A stretch of 5,978 nt of DNA, taken from the NCBI GenBank assembly GCA_030620915.1, contig JAUXIR010000109.1, positions 1 to 5,978 of the forward strand. The letters are read 5' to 3'. Positions within the stretch are counted from its first letter, which is position 1; each line of letters begins with the position of its first letter. Both the position numbers and the translations under genes were made by a program. Origin of the DNA: Geopsychrobacter sp. Lineage in GTDB: Bacteria > Desulfobacterota > Desulfuromonadia > Desulfuromonadales > Geopsychrobacteraceae. The notes beneath the pieces were generated by a model. That model ran no database searches, was not told where the DNA came from, and worked only from the letters and a program-made list of their open reading frames with translations. Of this stretch, positions 1-5,978 are shown in pieces.

Positions 1-287
1 CCGAGGAGGGGACCCGGGTCAGCGTCGTACTCAGGCGTAAAACGGGCGCAATCTTGATCCTGATTGCCGACCAGGGTCCAGGGGTTCCCGCCGAGTCACT
101 GGCCAAGCTGTTCGAACCCTTCTACCGGGTGGCTGATGCCCGCGATCGGCAGAGCGGCGGCAGCGGCATCGGCCTGACCATCGCCGAACAGGCGGTCCGC
201 TTACATGGGGGCAGCATCAGTGCCGCGAACCGCTCCACAGGTGGCCTGCTGGTCGAAATAACTCTACCCACCGCCACCAGGGACTAA
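1..287 (+). CDS. Sensor histidine kinase, C-terminal ATP-binding domain only (5' end outside window)
   Basis: This is the end of a two-component sensor kinase. The reading frame is open from base 3, giving 94 visible residues and a TAA stop at 285-287. The fragment holds the second half of a HATPase_c (GHKL) domain: the G1 box DQGPGVP at residues 23-29, the F box FEPFYRV at 37-43 and the G2 box SGGSGIGL at 51-58, followed by the usual closing strand GGLLVEITLP. These boxes bind ATP and form its lid, so the protein autophosphorylates a histidine that lies upstream of the window. The wording of the F-to-G2 segment, including ARDRQSGGSGIGLTIAEQAV, resembles CpxA-type envelope-stress kinases, but the sensor, HAMP and HisKA parts are not visible, so the signal and partner regulator cannot be named. 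The TTG at base 54 lies inside the domain and is not a real start. The gene converges on rsmI. Confidence 0.93.
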   Translation, partial: EEGTRVSVVLRRKTGAILILIADQGPGVPAESLAKLFEPFYRVADARDRQSGGSGIGLTIAEQAVRLHGGSISAANRSTGGLLVEITLPTATRD

Positions 288-391
288 TCCTCTTTTGCTC
301 GCGGCCTTGAGGTCGGACGGCCACCGATAATTGTATTGTCGCCCATGACGGCAACAGCTTAGCCCCCCATTTGAACGCGGGAGTCCAGATA
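288..391. other. Convergent intergenic gap without a recognisable terminator
   Basis: These 104 bases separate the stop codon of the plus-strand kinase from the stop codon of minus-strand rsmI. I looked for a GC-rich hairpin followed by a T run in either direction and found none. The best structure is a weak 5-bp stem around 338-355 (TGTCG...CGGCA, including one G-T pair) with no U tract. No convincing small ORF or promoter is visible. Confidence 0.5.
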
Positions 392-1225
392 TCAATCCCG
401 ATTCCGCAGCGGCAGCGAACGACGGTAAACATCGCTGCCGGTCAAGCCGTGCTCCTTGGCGACCCGCTTGGTGATCTCTTTCCAGCTCAGCCCCCCTTCG
501 GCGTGCAACCTCTGGAGCGCTTCCTCGACAGTCTCCTGCGGCCGCTCCTTCTCCCCGGCCGCCAACATCAGCACCAGCTCGCCCTTGACCGGTTTCTGCG
601 CAAAATGTTCGCTGGCTGCGGCCAATGAGCCCAGAAAAAGCTCCTCGTGTTTCTTGGTCAGTTCACGACCGATAGCTATTTCACGCTCGGCTCCGCAGAT
701 CTGCTGCAAATCTTCGAGGGCGGCCAGCAGTCGGTGGGGGGTCTCATAGAAGACCAGGGTATGATCGGCCGAGCAGAACGGTTCGAGAAACCTCTGCCGC
801 GCGCCTCTTTTCGACGGCAGGAAACCGGCAAAGCGGAAGCTGTCGGTCGGCAGACCGCTGATCGACAGCGCGGCGATCATGGCGTTACAACCCGGTACGC
901 TGGCACCTTCTATCCCGGCGAGACGACAGGCGCGCACCAGCCGGTAGCCGGGGTCTGCAATTGCCGGGGTTCCGGCATCACTGATCAAAGCGACATCCTC
1001 ACCGGCCTGCAGTTTCGCTACCAGTTCGGGACTGCGCTCATGCTCATTATGTTCATGGCAGGAGATCAAGCGGGACTTGATGCCATAGTGATCGAGCAAT
1101 CGGCGGCTATGACGGGTATCCTCGGCGGCGATCAAGGCAACCTCGGAGAGAATCCGCACCGCACGATAGCTCATATCCTCCAGGTTGCCGATCGGGGTGG
1201 CGACCACGTAGAGCGTGCCGCTCAA
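392..1225 (-). CDS. rsmI: 16S rRNA (cytidine(1402)-2'-O)-methyltransferase RsmI
   Basis: RsmI uses S-adenosylmethionine to methylate the 2'-OH of C1402 in the 16S rRNA decoding centre. The 277-residue product has the normal family length and the tetrapyrrole-methylase-like fold signatures in order: [12 protein letters not shown] (8-19), [10 protein letters not shown] (35-44), [12 protein letters not shown] (82-93), PGCNA (111-115), FYETPHR (159-165), [10 protein letters not shown] (186-195) and KGELVLML (214-221). The C-terminal tail (about 230-277) matches the small helical domain with the [12 protein letters not shown] helix. The start is a TTG at 1225. It overlaps the nadE stop as TTGA and has GGAG eight bases upstream, while the first ATG (codon 18) would delete the SAM-site motif. 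The overlap implies translational coupling to nadE. No residue looks abnormal. Confidence 0.97.
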   Translation of the reverse strand: MSGTLYVVATPIGNLEDMSYRAVRILSEVALIAAEDTRHSRRLLDHYGIKSRLISCHEHNEHERSPELVAKLQAGEDVALISDAGTPAIADPGYRLVRACRLAGIEGASVPGCNAMIAALSISGLPTDSFRFAGFLPSKRGARQRFLEPFCSADHTLVFYETPHRLLAALEDLQQICGAEREIAIGRELTKKHEELFLGSLAAASEHFAQKPVKGELVLMLAAGEKERPQETVEEALQRLHAEGGLSWKEITKRVAKEHGLTGSDVYRRSLPLRNRD

Positions 1226-3171
1226 TTCAACTGCTCCAACTGCTTGATCCAGAGCGCGACACTGGCATCACTCGGCATCCGCCAGTCGCCACGCGGTGAC
1301 AGGGCGATGGTTCCGACCTTCGGACCATCCGGCAGGCATGAGCGCTTGAATTGTTGGCTGAAAAAACGACGATAAAAGAGCAGAAGCCACTTGCGGAGTT
1401 CCTCGACTGCGTACTCTCCGTCAAAGGCCTGTTCAGCCAGTTGCAGAATCTTCAGCGGCGGATAGTGCAAGCGCACCAGATTATAGAGATGAAAATCGTG
1501 CAGCAGATAGGGCCCGACCAGCTCTTCGGTGATCTGGCCGATCTCGCCGTTCTCATCTAAAGGCAGCAACTCAGGGCTGACCGGCGTGGCGCAGACATCG
1601 GCCAATACCTTGGAAATTTCTCCATCAAATTCATACTCGGCGCACCAGTCAACCAGGTAGCGCACCAGTGTTTTCGGTACTCCGCAATTGACGGCATACA
1701 TCGACATATGATCACCGTTGTAGGTGCACCATCCGAGTGCCAACTCGGAGAGGTCTCCGGTGCCGACCACCAGTCCGCCAACCTGATTGGCGACATCCAT
1801 CAGGATCTGAGTCCGCTCGCGGGCCTGAGAGTTTTCGTAGGTAATATCCTGAATCTTTTCATCATGACCGATATCGGCGAAGTGCTGCCGTACCGCGGCA
1901 TCGATCGGCACAACACGTAACGAGCAACCGAGAAGTTCGGCAAGCCTTTCCGCGTTGGATCTGGTGCGTGAACTGGTCCCGAAACCGGGCATAGTCAGGG
2001 CGTGAATCCCTTTACGCGCAAGGCCAAGGAGATCGAATGCGTGAATAACAACCAGGAGGGCGAGGGTCGAATCGAGGCCACCCGAGAGCCCGATGACCAC
2101 ATCGGCACTGCCGGTATGGCGCAAACGCTTGGCGAGTCCGCTGGTCTGCAGGGCGAATATCTCCTGGCAGCGCTCGGAGCGCTCCTGCCCAACCGCCGGG
2201 ACGAAGGGGGTTCGACTGACCGGTCGGAGCAATCGTTCGACCTCGGCGGAGACAAGAGTAAAATTGATGATTCGATAGCTGCGTTGCGGTCTGGCATTGG
2301 CAAAGCTGCTGTTGCGCTGTCGCTCACCGACCAGGCGGTGCAGATCGAGATCGGCCAGGACCAACTGACTCTCGAAACGGAAACGTTCCGTTTCGGCCTG
2401 AATCTGACCATATTCGGCAATCAGACTGTGACCGGAGAAGACCAGATCGGTACTCGACTCGTTAGGACCGGCCGAAGCGTAGGCATAGGCAGCCAGGCAA
2501 CGTGCCGACTGAGAAGCAACCAACTGACGACGATAGTCGCGCTTACCCAGAATTTCAGGGCTGGCCGACGGATTGAGCAACAGGGTTGCCCCCGCCAGGG
2601 CCTGAGAACCGCTGGGCGGCTCAACCGCCCAGAGATCTTCACACAGCTCAATGCCGACCCGCAGCTCGGTAAAGGATCGGTCCTGAAACAGCAGGTCTTC
2701 GCCAAACGGGATCGGCTCACCAGCCAGCAATAGCTGATCACTATTGCGCTCGGTTGCCGAAGAGAACCAGCGTTGCTCGTAGAATTCACCCCGATTGGGT
2801 AAGAAGGTTTTCGGCACTGCGCCGCAGATGGCGCCATCGGCAATCAGCACCGCGCAGTTAAACAAACGCCCGCCCTGCTCCAACGGAGCTCCAACCACCA
2901 GTACCGGGCTATTCTTCGCAACACTAAAACGAGCAAGATCAAGCAGCGCCTCGGCAACCCGTTGCTGCAGAAGGGGCTGAAAAAACAGATCCCCACAGGT
3001 ATAACCACTCAGGCTGAGTTCGGGGTAAAGGCAGAACCCCGCCCCCTGGCTGGCGGCCTCAAGCGCAGTCGCCTTGATCTCGGCCAGATTGAAGTCGACA
3101 TCGGCCACCCGCAGTTCCGGTGTCACCACCGCCAGCCGCACCATTCCCAACTGTTTTAAATCTATCGCCAT
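1222..3171 (-). CDS. nadE: Glutamine-dependent NAD(+) synthetase, two-domain type
   Basis: This cytoplasmic enzyme makes NAD+ by amidating deamido-NAD+ with ATP, taking ammonia from glutamine; it is the last step of NAD synthesis. The 649-residue protein has two parts. The N-terminal nitrilase-type glutaminase (about 10-300) shows the Glu-Lys-Cys triad as Glu51 (YPELSLSGY), Lys121 ([17 protein letters not shown]) and Cys177 (GIELCEDLW). The C-terminal synthetase (about 335-649) has the ATP-pyrophosphatase loop SGGLDST (363-369), [12 protein letters not shown] (470-481), [17 protein letters not shown] (484-500) and the closing [10 protein letters not shown]...[11 protein letters not shown]. 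Length and motif spacing match the large, Mycobacterium-type glutamine-dependent form rather than the short ammonia-dependent NadE. The ATG at 3171 follows GGGAG by seven bases. The stop overlaps the rsmI start. Upstream lies a palindromic repeat rather than a coupled gene, so nadE may be transcribed separately from yraN. Confidence 0.98.
   Translation of the reverse strand: MAIDLKQLGMVRLAVVTPELRVADVDFNLAEIKATALEAASQGAGFCLYPELSLSGYTCGDLFFQPLLQQRVAEALLDLARFSVAKNSPVLVVGAPLEQGGRLFNCAVLIADGAICGAVPKTFLPNRGEFYEQRWFSSATERNSDQLLLAGEPIPFGEDLLFQDRSFTELRVGIELCEDLWAVEPPSGSQALAGATLLLNPSASPEILGKRDYRRQLVASQSARCLAAYAYASAGPNESSTDLVFSGHSLIAEYGQIQAETERFRFESQLVLADLDLHRLVGERQRNSSFANARPQRSYRIINFTLVSAEVERLLRPVSRTPFVPAVGQERSERCQEIFALQTSGLAKRLRHTGSADVVIGLSGGLDSTLALLVVIHAFDLLGLARKGIHALTMPGFGTSSRTRSNAERLAELLGCSLRVVPIDAAVRQHFADIGHDEKIQDITYENSQARERTQILMDVANQVGGLVVGTGDLSELALGWCTYNGDHMSMYAVNCGVPKTLVRYLVDWCAEYEFDGEISKVLADVCATPVSPELLPLDENGEIGQITEELVGPYLLHDFHLYNLVRLHYPPLKILQLAEQAFDGEYAVEELRKWLLLFYRRFFSQQFKRSCLPDGPKVGTIALSPRGDWRMPSDASVALWIKQLEQLN
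1234..1237 (-). promoter_or_regulatory. Shine-Dalgarno site supporting the TTG start of rsmI
   Basis: GGAG on the minus strand, inside the last codons of nadE, sits eight bases before the TTG at 1225. With the four-base overlap it decides the start of rsmI, because no ATG or GTG lies nearby in frame. Confidence 0.7.
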
Positions 3172-3178
3172 CTGGTTG

Positions 3179-3183
3179 CTCCC
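3179..3183 (-). promoter_or_regulatory. Shine-Dalgarno site of nadE
   Basis: GGGAG on the minus strand, seven bases before the ATG at 3171, fixes the nadE start. A CATAAT hexamer further upstream (3198-3203, minus strand) resembles a -10 box but has no -35 partner at normal spacing, so I do not call a promoter. Confidence 0.7.
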
Positions 3184-3203
3184 GATTGCTACATTGCAAT
3201 TAT

Positions 3204-3372
3204 GCCACAGAGAAGCTCAAAATCTATTTTTGCCACGGACACACACGGACAACTGCGGGACAATAGCAAAGATCACTCGGCCATAGAGCTCACAGAGGTA
3301 ATCAAAAACTCTGATGGATTCCGTCCCGCCTTCGTCCGTGTGTGTCCGTGGCCAATCACGCTTCTCTCTGTG
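3204..3372. repeat. Palindromic intergenic repeat with nested inverted arms (MITE/REP-like, family not identified)
   Basis: The yraN-nadE spacer is largely one imperfect palindrome. A perfect 19-bp inverted repeat lies at 3232-3250 and 3334-3352 (GCCACGGACACACACGGAC and its reverse complement). In the same pairing register, past a 4x4 mismatch, GCGGGAC at 3255-3261 pairs with GTCCCGC at 3323-3329. An outer pair, CACAGAGAAGC at 3206-3216, matches 3360-3372 with two extra bases on the right. Each main arm carries two CACGGAC copies exactly 10 bp apart (3234 and 3244; mirrored at 3334 and 3344). The centre (about 3262-3322) has no transposase and no open coding unit. From memory, similar CTCTGTGTCC and TCCGTGTGTGTCCGTGG tracts recur between genes in several bacterial groups, which suggests a dispersed family, but copy number cannot be judged from one copy. 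If transcribed it would fold into a long hairpin between yraN and nadE. There is no U tract, so it is not a standard intrinsic terminator. Confidence 0.85.
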
Positions 3373-3379
3373 TCCTGTG

Positions 3380-3751
3380 CTAAAAACCCGACAGATCAAA
3401 GGCTGCCGGCAGATGTTCAATCCGAGCACGACCTTCGCCATCCGGCATAACCGCGACCACATCGAAGCGCGGCTGCAGAGAGATCTTATTCTGGGCCAAA
3501 TACCACTGGGCAGCACGAATGATCTGACGTTGTTTGCGCTTACCGACCGCTTCAGCCGGGGTGCCGTAGGCATTGCTGCGCCGGGTTTTCACTTCAACAA
3601 AGATCAGTTCTTTTTTAGAGCGGCAGATAATATCGACTTCTCCGACCGGAGTCATGAAATTGCGTGCGACAATCTTCACCCCTTGCCGCCGCAGATAGAG
3701 CACGGCCTGATCCTCCCCCCAGGCACCAAGGCTGAGCCGATCCTGTGTCAT
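3380..3751 (-). CDS. yraN: YraN family protein (UPF0102), predicted nuclease-fold protein
   Basis: This 123-residue protein belongs to UPF0102, a small family with a restriction-endonuclease-like fold whose exact role is unsettled. The family pattern is clear: a first helix with GAWGEDQAVLYLRRQG (9-24), then ARNF, GEVDII (37-42), FVEVKTRR (51-58), a basic helix GKRKQRQIIRAAQWYL (70-85), the strand RFDVVAV (95-101) and IEHLPAAFD (111-119). Glu13, Asp40, Glu53 and Lys55 sit where the PD-(D/E)XK-type active site would be, though activity is inferred rather than shown. The ATG at 3751 overlaps the rnhB stop (ATGA) and follows GGAG by five bases, so the gene is coupled to rnhB, its usual neighbour. 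The stop codon TAG at 3380-3382 directly abuts the CACAGGACACAG sequence bordering the palindromic repeat, so the last few residues (LSGF) could reflect that junction. Confidence 0.95.
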   Translation of the reverse strand: MTQDRLSLGAWGEDQAVLYLRRQGVKIVARNFMTPVGEVDIICRSKKELIFVEVKTRRSNAYGTPAEAVGKRKQRQIIRAAQWYLAQNKISLQPRFDVVAVMPDGEGRARIEHLPAAFDLSGF

Positions 3752-4392
3752 TTTTTCTCCACGAATTCCTTGACCCCAGCGAAAGTCAACCGGTGAGGCA
3801 GGGCCGGGCCCTTGGCGGCTATCGCCTGACGGTGGGCCAGGGTTCCGTAGCCCTTGTGGCCGGCAAAACCGTAACCGGGGTACTGACGATCAAGCTGCAG
3901 CATAAGCCGGTCACGTGCAACCTTGGCCAGGACCGAGGCCGCTGCGATCGACAGCGAACGGCTGTCGCCCTTCTTGAGGGTCAACTGCGGCAAATCGACC
4001 GGCAAGGGCGTGATTCCATCGATCAGCAAATAATCGGCCTCGCCTTGGAGCTTTTTCAGGGCCCGCTGCATCGCCAACAGGGTCGCCTGCAGGATATTCA
4101 AGCGATCGACCTCCTGCGCCGAAGCGAGACCGATGCCGTAAGCCCGTGCCTGCTGACGAATCAACGGGAAGAGTTCTTCGCGTTTTTTTTCGCTCAGTTT
4201 TTTCGAATCGGTCAGCCCATCCAGCTGAAAGCGATCAGGCAAGATAACGGCCGCCGCAACCACTGGCCCGGCCAGCGGGCCGCGCCCAGCCTCATCAATT
4301 CCGACCACAGCGGAAAAACCCTTCGCCTGCGCCCGCTCTTCAAAGTGCAGGGTCGAATGGATTTGATCTGGGAAAAGCTCAAGATTGGTCAT
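3748..4392 (-). CDS. rnhB: Ribonuclease HII
   Basis: RNase HII cuts the RNA strand of RNA-DNA hybrids and removes single ribonucleotides misincorporated in DNA. The 214-residue protein carries all type 2 motifs: GIDEAGRGPLAGPVVAAAV (31-49), DSKKLSEKKRE (62-72), the LLIDG strand (122-126), KGDSRSLSIAAASVLAKVARD (141-161) and HKGYGT (179-184). The DEDD metal-binding set appears intact as Asp33, Glu34, Asp125 and Asp143. The ATG at 4392 gives the usual N-terminal extension of about 30 residues before the first motif. Its ribosome site is poor: AGGAG lies about 15 bases away and only GCGGA is closer, and no alternative in-frame start lies between. The gene sits just downstream of the rplS terminator and overlaps yraN by four bases. 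No promoter is evident in the 84-bp spacer, so terminator read-through from the ribosomal operon or an unrecognised promoter must supply transcription. Confidence 0.98.
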   Translation of the reverse strand: MTNLELFPDQIHSTLHFEERAQAKGFSAVVGIDEAGRGPLAGPVVAAAVILPDRFQLDGLTDSKKLSEKKREELFPLIRQQARAYGIGLASAQEVDRLNILQATLLAMQRALKKLQGEADYLLIDGITPLPVDLPQLTLKKGDSRSLSIAAASVLAKVARDRLMLQLDRQYPGYGFAGHKGYGTLAHRQAIAAKGPALPHRLTFAGVKEFVEKK

Positions 4393-4425
4393 GGATAGTC
4401 CGCCAGGCTCCTGAAAACCATATAC

Positions 4426-4458
4426 AAAAAAGCCCCGGCAAATTGCCGGGGCTTTTTT
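4426..4458 (-). terminator. Intrinsic terminator behind rplS (symmetrical, could work both ways)
   Basis: A GC-rich stem GCCCCGGC/GCCGGGGC around a short AAATT-type loop is flanked by six A's on the left and six T's on the right. Read on the minus strand it is a strong hairpin followed by UUUUUU, 18 bases past the rplS stop. It therefore should end most transcripts of the rimM-trmD-rplS operon before rnhB. The flanking A and T runs also make it functional on the plus strand, where no gene needs it. Confidence 0.92.
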
Positions 4459-4476
4459 GTAACCAGTGATACGAAA

Positions 4477-4824
4477 TCAGACCATGCGCTTCTCTGGGAT
4501 ACGTGCAGCCTTGCCGCGCAGATTGCGCAGATAGTAAAGCTTGGCACGACGCACACGGCCGTAGCGAACGACCTCAATCTCGGCAACACTTGGTGAGTGA
4601 AGAGGGAAAACCCGCTCAACACCGATACTGCCGGAGATTTTACGCACGGTGAAAGAAGAACCGAGGCCACGATTACGACGTCTAATGCACATCCCCTGAT
4701 AGATCTGGATCCGCTGCTTGTCACCCTCAGTGATTTTCACGTGTACTTTCAAGGTGTCACCGGCCTTAAAGATCGGGATATCCTTTTTCATCTGTTCCAT
4801 TTCGAGTTGATCGATGATGTTCAT
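4477..4824 (-). CDS. rplS: 50S ribosomal protein L19
   Basis: L19 is a large-subunit protein located near the interface with the 30S subunit. The 115-residue basic protein has the normal length and the family landmarks: [31 protein letters not shown] at the N terminus, [21 protein letters not shown] (33-53), [23 protein letters not shown] (56-78) and [25 protein letters not shown] (88-112). The ATG at 4824 has a very strong ribosome site, GGGAGG at seven bases, as expected for an abundant ribosomal protein. It follows trmD after a 90-bp leader and is closed by a strong intrinsic terminator. The trmD-rplS order is that of the classic rpsP-rimM-trmD-rplS operon. The leader and better ribosome site would let L19 be made in much larger amounts than TrmD from a shared message. 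Confidence 0.99.
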   Translation of the reverse strand: MNIIDQLEMEQMKKDIPIFKAGDTLKVHVKITEGDKQRIQIYQGMCIRRRNRGLGSSFTVRKISGSIGVERVFPLHSPSVAEIEVVRYGRVRRAKLYYLRNLRGKAARIPEKRMV

Positions 4825-4914
4825 CCTTCTTCCTCCCTGTTACTTATTTTGTGATAAATCTGTTTTCAGACATTTGGTGTTTGAGTGCGCGACCCATGTG
4901 GCCGCCATCTATGT
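4825..4914 (-). promoter_or_regulatory. trmD-rplS intercistronic leader with strong Shine-Dalgarno and small hairpin
   Basis: The spacer contains GGGAGG at 4832-4837 (minus strand), seven bases from the rplS ATG. It also contains an A/T-rich hairpin at 4856-4875: AAATCTG (4856-4862) pairs with CAGACATTT (4867-4875), leaving a two-base bulge and a four-base loop. In the transcript the hairpin lies about 18 bases before the Shine-Dalgarno sequence. Some bacteria have an L19-binding leader before rplS, but I cannot match this sequence to a known leader class. A 22-codon ORF (4840-4908, minus) also spans the region without a good ribosome site. Confidence 0.4.
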
Positions 4915-5649
4915 TCACTGCGCTTTTCTGCGCAGTTCTTCAATTATCTTAAGATCCAGAGCGCTCAATTCAGCGGTTTCCAGTAAGTCAGGCCGCCGTT
5001 GCAGAGTCCGGCGCAGCTGCTGTTCACGCCTCCAGCTGGCGATCTTACCATGATCCCCCGAGAGCAATACCTGCGGGACTTTCATCCCCTGATAGTCAGC
5101 AGGCCGTGTGTACTGCGGAAACTCAAGCAACCCATCGGCAAAAGAGTCTGTTTCGGCACTGCTGGCATTGCCTAGCACGCCTGCCCGATGACGTGATATA
5201 GCATCGATCATCACCATGGCCGGAAGCTCGCCACCAGTCAGAACAAAATCACCGAGGGAAAATTCCTCGTCGACCATCGACTGGCGTATCCGTTCATCAA
5301 AGCCCGCATAGCGCCCGCAGAGAAAGATCAATCCATCTTCCTGCGCCAAACGTATGGCATGCCCCTGATTGAAGGGCTGCCCCTGGGGTGTCATCAACAA
5401 AACCCGACTATTCGGCGCTTTCTCTTTGAGCGCAGCCAACGCGCGACCAACAGGTTCTGGCTTCATCACCATCCCGTCGCCGCCACCGTAAGGAGAATCG
5501 TCGGTCTGGAGATGTTTTCCCTCGGCCCAATCGCGCAGATTATGAACTTGAAGATCAAGCAACTGCTGGCGAATAGCACGGCCAAGAATGCTCTCCTCCA
5601 TCGGCGAAGCAAACATCGCCGGGAAAAGAGTTAAAACGTCAAAGATCAC
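4915..5649 (-). CDS. trmD: tRNA (guanine(37)-N1)-methyltransferase TrmD
   Basis: TrmD transfers a methyl group from SAM to N1 of G37 next to the anticodon, preventing +1 frameshifts. The 244-residue protein is the standard SPOUT (trefoil-knot) enzyme: MIFDVLTLFPAMF at the start, DSPYGGGDGMVMKPEP (51-66), LLMTPQGQPFNQ (84-95), the knot motifs CGRYAGFDERI (111-121) and SLGDFVLTGGELPAMVMIDA (131-150), then SRHRAGVLGN and TDSFADGLLEFPQYTRP. Arg153 and Asp168 correspond to the catalytic Arg154 and Asp169 of the E. coli enzyme, judged by surrounding motifs. The start is GTG at 5649, overlapping the rimM stop as GTGA. There is no clear Shine-Dalgarno before it, so translation probably depends on ribosomes finishing rimM. 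A low-efficiency start fits the known low level of TrmD relative to ribosomal proteins in the same operon. Confidence 0.98.
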   Translation of the reverse strand: MIFDVLTLFPAMFASPMEESILGRAIRQQLLDLQVHNLRDWAEGKHLQTDDSPYGGGDGMVMKPEPVGRALAALKEKAPNSRVLLMTPQGQPFNQGHAIRLAQEDGLIFLCGRYAGFDERIRQSMVDEEFSLGDFVLTGGELPAMVMIDAISRHRAGVLGNASSAETDSFADGLLEFPQYTRPADYQGMKVPQVLLSGDHGKIASWRREQQLRRTLQRRPDLLETAELSALDLKIIEELRRKAQ

Positions 5650-5978
5650 GCGTCGACACCGATCAGCCCGGTGGGCAAATCGACTTCGATCAATTTATGT
5701 TCAACATCAATGGCAACAATAAATTCTGCAACCACAGGAATCATTACTTCACCAGCCACGCCCTCAACAACCCAGGTGTCATGCGCCGCAGTGGTAAACA
5801 TTGACTTCAAATGACCAATTTCGCCGTGCTGGCGATCAATGACCCTGGCACCTTCGATCTGATGCCAGTAGAACTCATCTTCTCCCAGCTCGGGGAGCAG
5901 ATTCCGATCAAGTAAAATCCGACAACCCTTGAGCCCTTCAACCGCAGTCAACGACTCAAAGCCGTCAAAGCGCAAAAG
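5646..5978 (-). CDS. rimM: Ribosome maturation factor RimM, C-terminal two thirds (5' end outside window)
   Basis: RimM helps assemble the 30S head and binds S19. About 110 residues are visible of a family that usually has about 170, so roughly the first 60 are beyond the right edge. The visible part contains the end of the N-terminal barrel (FDGFESLTAVEGLKGCRILLDRNLLPELGEDEFYWHQIEGARVID) and the C-terminal PRC-barrel (GEIGHLKSMFTTAAHDTWVVEG...GEVMIPVVAEFIVAIDVEHKLIEVDLPTGL). The frame is open through 5978, and the TTG at 5973-5975 is an internal leucine rather than a start. The stop overlaps the trmD GTG. This is the standard rimM-trmD order. Confidence 0.95.
   Translation of the reverse strand, partial: LLRFDGFESLTAVEGLKGCRILLDRNLLPELGEDEFYWHQIEGARVIDRQHGEIGHLKSMFTTAAHDTWVVEGVAGEVMIPVVAEFIVAIDVEHKLIEVDLPTGLIGVDA

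Noticed and set aside
647..1375. 242-codon plus-strand ORF opposite rsmI and the nadE end
   Set aside because: It is antisense to motifs of RsmI and NadE, has no family features, and crosses the junction of two real genes.
2002..2733. 243-codon plus-strand ORF opposite nadE
   Set aside because: It lies wholly antisense to well-conserved NAD synthetase sequence and its translation shows no recognisable domain; long antisense frames are expected in GC-rich coding DNA.
3198..3203. CATAAT as a -10 box for nadE
   Set aside because: No -35-like hexamer lies 16-18 bases upstream, and the region is occupied by the repeat arm.
3204..3372. CRISPR array or rho-independent terminator in the yraN-nadE spacer
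   Set aside because: The copies are inverted rather than regularly spaced direct repeats with spacers, and there is no U tract after the hairpin.
3202..3450. Plus-strand ORF across the palindromic repeat
   Set aside because: Its translation is just the repeat arms (FVRVCPWP-like) and antisense yraN; it has no domain.
3745..4398. 217-codon plus-strand ORF opposite rnhB
   Set aside because: It mirrors almost exactly the rnhB frame on the other strand, which carries all RNase HII motifs.

Overview
The window is a stretch of conserved housekeeping genes. I see no sign of a phage, plasmid, CRISPR array, defence island or insertion sequence. Apart from one partial gene at the left edge, everything reads leftward (minus strand). 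In transcription order, from right to left, the genes are rimM (5' end cut by the window edge), trmD, rplS, rnhB, yraN, nadE and rsmI. A plus-strand sensor histidine kinase, of which only the C-terminal ATP-binding part is present, runs into rsmI from the other side.

The order rimM-trmD-rplS is the widespread bacterial ribosome-maturation operon. The continuation rplS-rnhB-yraN, the moderately high GC content, and a large glutamine-dependent NAD synthetase next to rsmI best fit a Desulfuromonadales-type organism (Geobacter/Desulfuromonas/Pelobacter group). That placement is inferred from gene order and protein style, not from a database match.

Layout: 1-287, tail of a CpxA-like sensor kinase (+). 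288-391, short convergent gap with no clear terminator. 392-3171, nadE and rsmI, overlapping by four bases. 3172-3379, an intergenic region filled mostly by a roughly 170-bp palindromic repeat. 3380-4392, rnhB and yraN, also overlapping by four bases. 4393-4476, a spacer with a strong intrinsic terminator behind rplS. 4477-4824, rplS. 4825-4914, the rplS leader. 4915-5978, rimM and trmD, again overlapping by four bases.

Functionally, the right half handles translation: 16S processing (RimM), tRNA m1G37 (TrmD) and ribosomal protein L19. The middle holds RNase HII and the nuclease-fold protein YraN. The left half holds the last step of NAD synthesis (NadE) and 16S C1402 2'-O-methylation (RsmI). 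The one non-routine element is the palindromic repeat between yraN and nadE, whose arms carry helically phased copies of CACGGAC.
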